64,000 nucleotides of DNA from JADJGC01 sp964576925. Lineage in GTDB: Bacteria; Zixibacteria; MSB-5A5; CAIYYT01. Below, in pieces: positions 44,962 to 53,742 of this stretch. A program made the translations under genes and the position numbers. Positions within the stretch are counted from its first letter, which is position 1, and the number at the start of each line of letters is the position of its first letter. The stretch is taken from the NCBI GenBank assembly GCA_964576925.1, contig CAZNWJ010000002.1:1-64000 (forward strand). The letters run 5' to 3'. The notes below the pieces were generated by a model that saw nothing but the letters and a program-made list of their open reading frames with translations, was not told the DNA's origin and searched no databases.

Positions 44962-47900
44962 ATGGACCGGCTGTTACTGAGACTAACGGTCATTATCGCA
45001 ATGGGACTGATTTCACTGGGCGCGATGAGCCCTGCGCAAGCGCAGTTGATCGTCATTGATGCCCCGGAAGACTCGTCATTTATCGACCCCAACTATGAGC
45101 CGCCGTCGGGATACACGATTCCGAAACTGGGCGGCGGAAACCCGACGGCGCTGGAGTCGCAGACGGGCACCCCCTCGTTGACGATTTCGCAGTTGATCTG
45201 CGGGCCGGTGGTGTGCGCGTACGTGGACGTGATCGGCTCGAACGGTTTCACGATTTCCGGGTTGAATGCGGACAGCTTCTGCGTGAAACAAGACGGGGTG
45301 ACGATACCCTCATTTACGGTCCAGCAGTTGACAGCCGATTCGTGCAAGACCTCGGTCTGTTTCGTAGTCGACGTTAGCGGCAGTATGGAAGAAGACAACC
45401 GTCTCGACTCAGCGAAGGCGGCGATGCACCGTTACGTCAACAACATGGATGCTTTTGACCGCGTGGCGATTGTACCGTATTCTAATTGCATTGGCACGGT
45501 GACCAACTTCACCTCGAACAAGACTACGTTGCATAACGCGATCAATGCACTGAACGAGAACGGATTTACGGCCTGTTACGACGGCATCTACAAGGGCGTG
45601 GATATCACGCGGTTCGAACTGGGCAGCAAGGCCGTGATTGCGTTTACGGACGGTTTGGAAAATCGCAGTCAGTTCTGCAGCCAGCCGCCGGACGGTATCT
45701 CGGACGGGACGTACGCTGACGATTCGACATTGATCTGCAATCTGGCCAATTCGGGCGGCGTGCCGATCTACACGTTTAACCTGGGGCCGATCGACTACAC
45801 GTACTACAACCCGATTGCGCTGCAGAAATTTTCCAATGCCACGGGCGGCTTCTGGAGCCATGCCGCGACGAGCGCCGACGTTGACTCGGTCTATACCCTG
45901 ATCAAGCAAAGATTGTGCAGCCGTTACTACATCTGCTACGACAATCCGGATACGATCCAGAACGGCCAGACGCACGCAACGATTATCTGCAAGAAGGATG
46001 GCGCCAATTGCACGCCGTGTGATACAGCCTACTGCACCGAAACTGATCCGCCGGATCCGACGCGGACTCCGCCGACGATCAGCCTGGGCGACACCTGCCA
46101 GGTGCCGACCAATAATCTGACGATCTGCACCTACGTGGATGATGATGACACACCGCCGGCCAGTTTGGTCGTGAATCTGTTCTACCGGTTCAATGGCGAT
46201 GTCAGCTACACGTCAGTTCCAATGACGTATAACGCGGGGGACAGCACATTCTGTGCGACATTGCCGGCAAACCTACTTGCCTGCAAAACATTGCTGCAAT
46301 ACTACACGACCGCTTCGGACGGTCAGACGACGATCTCTGACCCGGCGGTCAATCCACAGGGCAACCCATACGAAGTGGATATCTGCCCGAATTTGCCGCC
46401 TGTTGCGAACGCGGGCAGCGATTCCACGCTGTTCCAGTGTACGCCGGCGCCGATTTGTATAACGGCTTCGTGCAGCGATCCGGATGGTAATCTCTCGACC
46501 TGCCAGCTGGTGAGCGGTCCGGGAACCTACAACGGCTCGGCGATCTGCTTCACGCCGGCGGGAGCCGGGGTTTACACGTTGGTGCTCAAGGCGACGGATG
46601 CCTGCGGTGCGACGGATTATGACACCTCGGTAGTGACGGTGGCGATCAACCAACCTCCGGTGGCGAACGCGGGGCCCGATTCGACGCTTTCGCAGTGTGG
46701 CGCAGCGCCGGTATGCATTCCGGCCTCGTGCAGCGACCCGGACGGCAATCTTTCGACCTGCCAGCTCGTGAGCGGGCCGGGGACGTACGACGGCACCAAT
46801 ATCTGCTTCACGCCGCCGTCGTCGGGTATCTACTCATTCGTTATCAAGGCTACGGATGCCTGTGGTGCGACTGATTATGACACCACAGTCGTCAACGTGA
46901 CACAGAACCAGCCGCCGGTAGCGAATGCGGGCGCCGATTCGAGCGTGTTCCAATGCGCACCGGCGCAGATCTGCTGGCCGGCGAGCTGCAGCGACCCGGA
47001 CGGAAACCTCTCGACCTGCCAGTTGGTGAGCGGACCGGGAACGTATAATGGCACGAATATTTGCTTTACGCCGGCAAGCTCCGGCGCTTACACATTCGTG
47101 TTAAAGGCGACCGATGCCTGTGGCGCGACGGACTTCGACACGGCCGTTGTCACGGTGACAATCAATGCGGCACCGGTAGCGAACGCCGGAAATGACTCGA
47201 CTCTGGCGCAATGCGCGCCCGCACAGATCTGTTGGCCGGCCTCATGCAGCGACCCCAACAGCAATCTCTCGACTTGCCAGTTGGTGAGCGGGCCGGGTAC
47301 GTACAACGGCACGAACATCTGCTTTACACCGGCAGCAACCGGCATTTACACGTTCGTGCTCAAGGCGACGGATGCCTGCGGCGCGACGGACTACGACACT
47401 TCGGTGATCAATGTTACCCTGAACCAGGCGCCGGTAGCGAATGCAGGCAACGATTCGACGCTGTTCCAGTGCGCTCCGGCCCAGATTTGCTGGCCGGCGT
47501 CGTGCAGCGACCCGAACAGCAACTTGTCGACCTGCGAATTGGTGAGCGGACCGGGGACGTACAACGGCTCGAATATCTGCTTCACACCGGCAGCGTCGGG
47601 TGTCTACACCTTCGTGCTGAAGGCCACGGATGCCTGCGGTGCGACAGATTATGATACCTCGGTTGTCAACGTGACGATTAACCAAGCGCCAGTCGCGAAT
47701 GCCGGCAATGATTCGACGCTGTTCCAATGCACTCCGGCCCAGATTTGTTGGCCGGCGAGCTGCAGCGATCCGAACGGCAATTTGTCGACCTGCCAGTTGG
47801 TGAGCGGACCGGGTACCTATAATGGAACGAATGTTTGCTTTACGCCGGCAGCGTCGGGAATCTACACCTTCGTGCTGCGCGCGACGGACGCCTGCGGCGC

Positions 47901-50900
47901 GACGGATTACGACACCTCGGTAGTGACGGTCACGCTGAACCAGGCGCCGGTGGCGAACGCCGGCAATGACTCGACGCTGGCGCAGTGCGCGCCGGCGCAG
48001 ATCTGCTGGCCGGCCTCGTGCAGCGACGCGAACGGCAACTTGTCGACCTGTCAGTTGGTAAGCGGACCGGGGACCTATAACGGGACCAACATCTGCTTCA
48101 CGCCGGCGGCGTCAGGCATCTACACGTTCGTGCTCAGAGCTACTGATGCGTGTGGCGCGATGGACTACGATACGTCCGTCATCACGGTCACACTCAACCA
48201 GGCACCGGTAGCCAACGCCGGAAACGATTCGACAGTCACGCAGTGTGCGGCGGCGCAAATCTGCTGGCCGGCGTCCTGCAGCGATCCGAACGGCAACTTG
48301 TCTACTTGTCAATTGGTGAGCGGTCCGGGAACTTACAACGGGACTAACATCTGCTTTACTCCGGCGAGTTCCGGCGCTTACACATTCGTGCTTCAGGCAA
48401 CGGATGCTTGCGGCGCAACCGATCTTGACACGGCAGTGATTACGGTCACGATCAACCAGGCACCGGTCGCGAACGCCGGCAACGATTCGACGTTGTTCCA
48501 GTGCACACCTGCTCAGATCTGCTGGCCAGCGAGCTGCAGCGATCCGAACGGGAACTTGTCAACGTGCCAATTGGTCAGCGGTCCGGGAACCTATAATGGA
48601 ACGAATATCTGCTTCACGCCGGCGGCTTCTGGCGTGTACACATTTGTCCTTCAGGCCACGGATGCGTGCGGAGCGACTGATCTTGATACTGCAGTGGTAA
48701 CGGTAACTCTAAACCAGGCTCCGATCGCGAGTGCTGGAAACGACTCGACGGTATTCCAGTGCGCGCCGGCCCAGATTTGCTGGCCCGCCTCTTGCACCGA
48801 TCCGAACGGCAATCTTTCGACTTGCCAGTTGGTGAGCGGGCCGGGCACTTACAACGGGACGAACATTTGCTTCACTCCGGCCAGCGGCGGCGTGTACACC
48901 TTTGTGTTGCGCGCCACGGATGCCTGTGGGGCGATGGATTACGACACGGCCGTCGTGACCGTGAATGTGAATCAGCCTCCGGTGGCGGCGCTGGGCAACG
49001 ACTCCACGGTGTTCCAGTGCGGCGCCAGCCCAATCTGTATTCCGGCTTCGTGCAGCGATCCCAACGGCAATCTTTCGACCTGCCAGTTGGTGAGCGGGCC
49101 GGGCACCTACAACGGTTCGACCGTGTGTTTCACGCCGGGTGGCGCGGGGATCTTCACGTTTGTGCTGCGCGCGACGGACGCCTGCGGAGCTATGGACTAT
49201 GATACTGCGGTCGTGACGGTGGCGGTGAATAATCCTCCGGTCGCCAATGCCGGGCGTGATTCAACGCTGTTCCAGTGCTCGCCGGCACAGATTTGCGTAA
49301 GCGCGGGGTGCAGCGATCCGGACGGCAACCTGACCAACTGCGAATTGACCTCAGGCCCGGGAACGCTGAACGGCGGCGGGATTTGCTTTACACCGGCGGC
49401 TTCCGGAATCTACACGTTCATCGTGAAGGCGACGGATGCGTGCGGGTTGACCGACTACGACACCTCGGTCGTAAATGTCACGATCAACCAAGTTCCGGTG
49501 GCAAACGCGGGATCAGATACGACGCTGTTCCAATGCGCGCCGGCGCCGATCTGCATCACGGCCTCGTGCAGCGACCCGAACGGTAATCTATCGAGCTGCC
49601 AACTGATCAGCGGGCCGGGGACCTACAATGGCTCGCAGATTTGCTTCACTCCGGCGGCGAGCGGCAGCTACATGTTTATCCTGCGCGCGACCGATGCCTG
49701 CGGGGCGATCGATGACGATACTTCCTATGCTAACGTGACATTGAATGCGGCGCCGCTGGCTAACGCCGGCCGCGATTCGACGCTGTTCCAGTGCGCTCCG
49801 GCGCAGATTTGCTGGCCGGCATCCTGCAGCGATGTCAACGGCAACTTGTCGACATGCCAGTTGGTGGGCGGGCCGGGAACTTATAATGGCACGAGTATCT
49901 GCTTCACCCCGGCCGGTGCGGGAGTCTACACATTCGTCCTCCAGGCGACGGACGCCTGCGGTGCGACGGATTTGGATACCGCGGTCGTGACCGTGACCGT
50001 GAACCAGCCCCCGGTCGCTGTTTGTCACGGCGATACGACGGTGTTTGCCTGCAACGCCAATCAGATTTGCATACCGGGATTCTCGGCAAGCGATCCGAAC
50101 GGCAATTTGAGCACTACCACCGTAACCGGCGGCACGTTGAACGGCAACCAGGTGTGCCTGACGCCGGTAGCGGGACCGAATCTGATTCGGCTGATCGCTA
50201 CTGATGCTTGCGGGCTAGCCGACACGTGCGAAACGACTGTGACGGTCGTAATTAATGCAGCACCGGTGGCGAACGCCGGTCCAGACCAGAATCTGCCTTG
50301 CCAGGCTCCTGCTCAGCAGATTTGCTGGCCGGCGAGCTGCAACGACGCCAACGGCAATCTTTCGACCTGTGAATTGGTGTCGGGTCCGGGGACTTACAAT
50401 GGCTCGCAGATTTGCTTCACACCGGCAAGCAGCGGCAGCTTCACCTTTGTGCTGAAGGCGACCGATGCTTGTGGCGCAACAGATTTCGACACGGCGGTTG
50501 TGACCGTGCGCCTGAACGCGGGACCAAGCGTCTCGGTTGACGCGACCGACACGACGCTTTTCTGCTCCGACCTCGGTGCCTCGCAGCTGTGCGTGCCGTT
50601 CACGTACAGCGATCCGGAGGGCAACGTCCAGACCGTGAGTGTTTCGCCGCTACCGGCGAGCCTCAACTTTGCCAACGGCAGCGGCATGTTCTGCTTCACG
50701 CCGCCGTCGAGCGACGGGCAATATAACTTCACGATCACGGTGACCGATTCGTGCGGCCTCAACGCGCAGACGGATCACACGCGGTGGGTGATGATGATAG
50801 ATTGCGATACGGCGACTTGCTTTATCGTGAAGACTGAGAAGACGCACAATACGCTTCAAGGCCACTATGAGTATGTCTCGGTCACGATCGAAGGCAGCGG

Positions 50901-52296
50901 CCAGGAGTTCGGCGGCTACGACTTCCTGCTTAGCTACGACAACAGCGCGCTGGGCTTCCTGCAGGCCGAGCCGGGCGACCTGATGACGACCTGCGGCTGG
51001 GAGTACTTCACCTATCGTTACGGCGCTCAGGGCAACTGTACGGGCCCGTGCCCGTCGGGATTGGTGCGCGTGGTAGCGATTGCCGATGTCAACAATGGCC
51101 CGAATCACCCGCTCTGTTTCGGTCCGGCGCTACCCTCCCCCGAGGAGCTGTTCCGATTGAAGTTCCTGGTCTCGAACGACCGGACGTACGAATGCCAGTA
51201 CTTGCCGATCAAGTTCTTCTGGTTCGATTGCGGCGACAATTCGATTTCCTCCGTAACCGGCGACACGTTGTGGCTGGAGAAGCGGATCTTGTCGTTTGAA
51301 GGCAACGTCATGTGGGATGAGTTCGACGACCTGGCGTATCCGAGCCATGCGCGTCCGTTCGGCATGGGCGCCCCGGATGTCTGCATGATCGGCGAAAAGT
51401 ACGAGCCGATTCGTTGCATCGAGTTCTGGGAAGGCGGCGTAGACGTGGTTTGCGCCGATTCGATCGATGCCCCGGGCGATCTGAACCTGAACGGAATAGC
51501 CTACGAAATCGCCGATGCCGTCTTGTACACGAACTACTTCCTGTTCGGCATCGACGCGCTCGACGCGGATCTGCAACGCCGTGAGGCGCAGATCGCGGCC
51601 TCGGACGTTAACAAGGATGGAGTGCCGTTGTCGGTGGGCGACCTGGTTTACCTGGTGCGCGTGATCACCGGAGACGCCCTGCCGATCACCAAGTTGGCGC
51701 CCTTTGCGAACGGTGTGACGCTGCTACAGGATGGGGCGACGATTTCCAGCGAATCGAGCGTTCGCCTCGGCGCCCTGCTGCTGACGTTTGAGGTCGGCGG
51801 CGAGTTTAGGATCGAGAATCTGACCGAGCTGAGTCTGGAGCAATCCGTCTCAAACGGTGTTGTCAAGGTGCTGATCTACGATCTGTCGACCAGGTCGATA
51901 CCGGCCGGAGTGCAACCGTTGGTCAGGGTGAGCGGCGAGGCTCGACTGGCGAGCGCAGAGATTGCGGACTACTACGGCAATCTCCTGTCGACGTCGCTGT
52001 CGCGCAGCGTGCTTCCGTCCGACTTCTCGCTCGGCCAGAACTACCCGAACCCGTTCAATCCTGAGACGATGATCGAGTTCGCACTTCCGACGGCTGCAGA
52101 TGTCACGATTTCGGTGATCAACGCCGCCGGTCAGAAGGTCGCAACGGTCGTCAGCGGCATGATGGCGGCGGGCCGCCACCAGGTGCGCTGGAACGCGGCG
52201 GACGCAAGCGGGCATAGCGTTTCTTCCGGTGTCTACTTCTACAAGATGGAGACCTCGGGATTCACGGCGACGAAGAAGATGTTGCTGGTGAAGTAA
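44962..52296 (+). CDS. Giant secreted protein: VWA, about 17 six-cysteine Ig-like repeats, cohesin- and dockerin-like domains, sorting domain
   Basis: Surface or extracellular protein of 2,444 residues, probably an adhesin or scaffold. A signal peptide (about 1-28) is followed by a beta-sandwich region, then a von Willebrand A domain about 128-315 with the MIDAS motif DVSGS. After a Cys-rich linker, tandem repeats run from residue 477 to about 1940. The unit consensus is NQAPVANAGNDSTLFQC, QICWPASCSDPNGNLSTC, NGTNICFTP and KATDACGATDYDT, with Cys at unit positions 17, 23, 28, 38, 53 and 72. A cohesin-like domain (about 1950-2110) and a dockerin-like pair of calcium loops (about 2172-2243, with SDVNKDG) follow. 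A FlgD-like sorting domain (LGQNYPNPFNPETMIEF, ending KKMLLVK) closes the protein. Confidence 0.92.
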   Translation: MDRLLLRLTVIIAMGLISLGAMSPAQAQLIVIDAPEDSSFIDPNYEPPSGYTIPKLGGGNPTALESQTGTPSLTISQLICGPVVCAYVDVIGSNGFTISGLNADSFCVKQDGVTIPSFTVQQLTADSCKTSVCFVVDVSGSMEEDNRLDSAKAAMHRYVNNMDAFDRVAIVPYSNCIGTVTNFTSNKTTLHNAINALNENGFTACYDGIYKGVDITRFELGSKAVIAFTDGLENRSQFCSQPPDGISDGTYADDSTLICNLANSGGVPIYTFNLGPIDYTYYNPIALQKFSNATGGFWSHAATSADVDSVYTLIKQRLCSRYYICYDNPDTIQNGQTHATIICKKDGANCTPCDTAYCTETDPPDPTRTPPTISLGDTCQVPTNNLTICTYVDDDDTPPASLVVNLFYRFNGDVSYTSVPMTYNAGDSTFCATLPANLLACKTLLQYYTTASDGQTTISDPAVNPQGNPYEVDICPNLPPVANAGSDSTLFQCTPAPICITASCSDPDGNLSTCQLVSGPGTYNGSAICFTPAGAGVYTLVLKATDACGATDYDTSVVTVAINQPPVANAGPDSTLSQCGAAPVCIPASCSDPDGNLSTCQLVSGPGTYDGTNICFTPPSSGIYSFVIKATDACGATDYDTTVVNVTQNQPPVANAGADSSVFQCAPAQICWPASCSDPDGNLSTCQLVSGPGTYNGTNICFTPASSGAYTFVLKATDACGATDFDTAVVTVTINAAPVANAGNDSTLAQCAPAQICWPASCSDPNSNLSTCQLVSGPGTYNGTNICFTPAATGIYTFVLKATDACGATDYDTSVINVTLNQAPVANAGNDSTLFQCAPAQICWPASCSDPNSNLSTCELVSGPGTYNGSNICFTPAASGVYTFVLKATDACGATDYDTSVVNVTINQAPVANAGNDSTLFQCTPAQICWPASCSDPNGNLSTCQLVSGPGTYNGTNVCFTPAASGIYTFVLRATDACGATDYDTSVVTVTLNQAPVANAGNDSTLAQCAPAQICWPASCSDANGNLSTCQLVSGPGTYNGTNICFTPAASGIYTFVLRATDACGAMDYDTSVITVTLNQAPVANAGNDSTVTQCAAAQICWPASCSDPNGNLSTCQLVSGPGTYNGTNICFTPASSGAYTFVLQATDACGATDLDTAVITVTINQAPVANAGNDSTLFQCTPAQICWPASCSDPNGNLSTCQLVSGPGTYNGTNICFTPAASGVYTFVLQATDACGATDLDTAVVTVTLNQAPIASAGNDSTVFQCAPAQICWPASCTDPNGNLSTCQLVSGPGTYNGTNICFTPASGGVYTFVLRATDACGAMDYDTAVVTVNVNQPPVAALGNDSTVFQCGASPICIPASCSDPNGNLSTCQLVSGPGTYNGSTVCFTPGGAGIFTFVLRATDACGAMDYDTAVVTVAVNNPPVANAGRDSTLFQCSPAQICVSAGCSDPDGNLTNCELTSGPGTLNGGGICFTPAASGIYTFIVKATDACGLTDYDTSVVNVTINQVPVANAGSDTTLFQCAPAPICITASCSDPNGNLSSCQLISGPGTYNGSQICFTPAASGSYMFILRATDACGAIDDDTSYANVTLNAAPLANAGRDSTLFQCAPAQICWPASCSDVNGNLSTCQLVGGPGTYNGTSICFTPAGAGVYTFVLQATDACGATDLDTAVVTVTVNQPPVAVCHGDTTVFACNANQICIPGFSASDPNGNLSTTTVTGGTLNGNQVCLTPVAGPNLIRLIATDACGLADTCETTVTVVINAAPVANAGPDQNLPCQAPAQQICWPASCNDANGNLSTCELVSGPGTYNGSQICFTPASSGSFTFVLKATDACGATDFDTAVVTVRLNAGPSVSVDATDTTLFCSDLGASQLCVPFTYSDPEGNVQTVSVSPLPASLNFANGSGMFCFTPPSSDGQYNFTITVTDSCGLNAQTDHTRWVMMIDCDTATCFIVKTEKTHNTLQGHYEYVSVTIEGSGQEFGGYDFLLSYDNSALGFLQAEPGDLMTTCGWEYFTYRYGAQGNCTGPCPSGLVRVVAIADVNNGPNHPLCFGPALPSPEELFRLKFLVSNDRTYECQYLPIKFFWFDCGDNSISSVTGDTLWLEKRILSFEGNVMWDEFDDLAYPSHARPFGMGAPDVCMIGEKYEPIRCIEFWEGGVDVVCADSIDAPGDLNLNGIAYEIADAVLYTNYFLFGIDALDADLQRREAQIAASDVNKDGVPLSVGDLVYLVRVITGDALPITKLAPFANGVTLLQDGATISSESSVRLGALLLTFEVGGEFRIENLTELSLEQSVSNGVVKVLIYDLSTRSIPAGVQPLVRVSGEARLASAEIADYYGNLLSTSLSRSVLPSDFSLGQNYPNPFNPETMIEFALPTAADVTISVINAAGQKVATVVSGMMAAGRHQVRWNAADASGHSVSSGVYFYKMETSGFTATKKMLLVK
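46390..50790 (+). repeat. Tandem 258-base coding repeat array
   Basis: Units begin at 46390, 46648, 46906, 47164, 47422, 47680, 47938, 48196, 48454, 48712, 48970, 49228, 49486, 49744, 50002, 50254 and 50515. The first fourteen are exactly 258 bases (86 codons), the fifteenth is 252, the sixteenth 261 and the last is degenerate. Protein sequence is highly conserved, while many synonymous positions differ between units. Confidence 0.95.
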
Positions 52297-52343
52297 GAAC
52301 GACCCCCTTAGGGTCGTCCGGTGGGACGGCCATGTACATAAAG

Positions 52344-52374
52344 AAGCCCCGCCTGCGGCGGGGCTTTCTTTTTG
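52344..52374 (+). terminator. Intrinsic terminator after the giant gene
   Basis: A perfect 10-base stem (52344-52353 with 52357-52366, arms aagccccgcc/ggcggggctt) and three-base loop is followed by tctttttgg. It may also stop transcripts from ilvE arriving on the other strand, although the T-run on that side is weak. A smaller 7-base hairpin, acgaccc/gggtcgt, lies just before it near 52300-52318. Confidence 0.92.
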
Positions 52375-52404
52375 GTATCTGTCGGATGAGGTCGTAGCGG
52401 GTCT

Positions 52405-53298
52405 TTAGAGCTTAACGAGCCAGTCCCGGTAGCGATCGACGCGGAGGCGAACGACGTCCTCGAAGACCTGAGCGATTTTCGGGGCGATCTGTCCGGAGCG
52501 GTCGAGGTTGAATTTGCGACGTTCAAGTTGCTTGACGTAGTTGACGCCGGAGCCGGTTCCGGTGAAGAAAATTTCGTCGGCTTCGAGCAATTTCTCGCGA
52601 CGGTACTTCCCTTCCGTAACTTTCATCTTTAACATTTCTTTCGCCAGTTGCAGAATCGAAAGCCGGGTGATACCGGCGAGCGGGCCGCATTCGAGTGCGG
52701 GCGTAAAAAGCTTGCCGCCCTTGGCGAAGAAGAGGTTCATGATGGAAGCTTCGGCAACGTGGCCTTCTGTCGAGGAGAGGATGCCAACGTCGTAGCCTTT
52801 CTCCTTGGCCTCCTGCGCCGAGAAAAACGAAAGCAGGTAGTTGCCGGTCAGCTTGCCGGAGTAGGTGCCGTCGGTCGGGCGTTTCTGCGAAACGAAGCAA
52901 CAGCGATACTGGTTGGCCGAACTAAACGGGATCGACTGGATGAAGATTGACACGCCGTAGCCGGAGGGACGCATCAAACCGACGCCCTTCTCATCGCGGT
53001 AGACGAGGGGCCGGATGTAAGTATCGACGCGCTGGTTGTTCTTGTGGATCAGCTTACCGATAACGCCGACGAATTCGTCAAGCGACATCTTGAAGTCAAG
53101 GCCGATCATGTTGGCGCTGCGGCAGAGGCGCTGGTAGTATTTTTCGGGGCGATAGAGGAACCAGTTTTTGCGGTCTTCGACATAGTAAGCTTTCATACCC
53201 TCGAAAGCGGCAGTGCCGTAGTTCATCGCCTGCATCATGGTGGAGACATTGTTGACGGTTGGGGCGTGGAACTTCCCGTTGGTGTACATGTATTTCAC
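52405..53298 (-). CDS. ilvE: Class IV aminotransferase, branched-chain type (IlvE-like)
   Basis: PLP-dependent aminotransferase for branched-chain amino acids, possibly also aromatic ones here. It shows the fold-type IV markers AMNYGTAAFEGMKAYY, TYIRPLVYRDEKGVG, the PLP lysine in GKLTGNYLLSF, HVAEASIMNLFF with the E-x-N phosphate region, and DEIFFTGTGSGV. Length is 297 residues. It is the last gene of the aromatic supraoperon, three bases after aroQ. That suggests it transaminates phenylpyruvate and hydroxyphenylpyruvate as well. The broader specificity is inference. Confidence 0.92.
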   Translation of the reverse strand: MKYMYTNGKFHAPTVNNVSTMMQAMNYGTAAFEGMKAYYVEDRKNWFLYRPEKYYQRLCRSANMIGLDFKMSLDEFVGVIGKLIHKNNQRVDTYIRPLVYRDEKGVGLMRPSGYGVSIFIQSIPFSSANQYRCCFVSQKRPTDGTYSGKLTGNYLLSFFSAQEAKEKGYDVGILSSTEGHVAEASIMNLFFAKGGKLFTPALECGPLAGITRLSILQLAKEMLKMKVTEGKYRREKLLEADEIFFTGTGSGVNYVKQLERRKFNLDRSGQIAPKIAQVFEDVVRLRVDRYRDWLVKL

Positions 53299-53301
53299 GG
53301 T

Positions 53302-53742
53302 TCAACCTTTATGAGAATCGATTAGGAATTTAAGTGCCAATTCATAGCCGGCGACGCCAAGGCCGGTGATGACTCCCGAGGCGGCGCGGGCGGTCAAAGA
53401 GGTGCGCCGGAATTCCTCGCGGCGATAGAAATTCGAAATGTGAACTTCCACGACCGGGACCTCAACTGCGAGCAAGGCGTCCATCAGGGCGACGGAGGTG
53501 TGGGAATAGCCGGCGGGATTAATGATGATGCCTGCCGAATTACGGCGGTACTCCTGTACCCAGTTGATCAGGTCGCCTTCGAGATTGCTCTGGTGGAAGC
53601 GAAGTTCAAAGCCGGCGGTCGTGCAGAACGCCTTGAGACGCTGTTCGATTTCCGCAAGAGTCGTCTGGCCGTAGATTTCCGGCTGGCGCTCGCCGAGCAG
53701 GTTCAAGGAGGGACCGTTGATGACGGCGATGATCTTGTTCAA
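53302..53742 (-). CDS. aroQ: Type II 3-dehydroquinate dehydratase
   Basis: Third step of the shikimate pathway, dehydrating 3-dehydroquinate. The 146 residues match the small dodecameric type II enzyme: INGPSLNLLGERQPEIYG with catalytic Tyr24, NPAGYSHTSVALMDAL for substrate binding, and catalytic His101 in VEVHISN. The start overlaps the aroB stop as ATGA. Confidence 0.97.
   Translation of the reverse strand: MNKIIAVINGPSLNLLGERQPEIYGQTTLAEIEQRLKAFCTTAGFELRFHQSNLEGDLINWVQEYRRNSAGIIINPAGYSHTSVALMDALLAVEVPVVEVHISNFYRREEFRRTSLTARAASGVITGLGVAGYELALKFLIDSHKG

Noticed and set aside
46390..50515. Repeat array considered as a CRISPR or other non-coding satellite
   Set aside because: The period of 258 bases is a multiple of three and codes for a continuous Ig-like protein. 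There are no short repeats with unique spacers.
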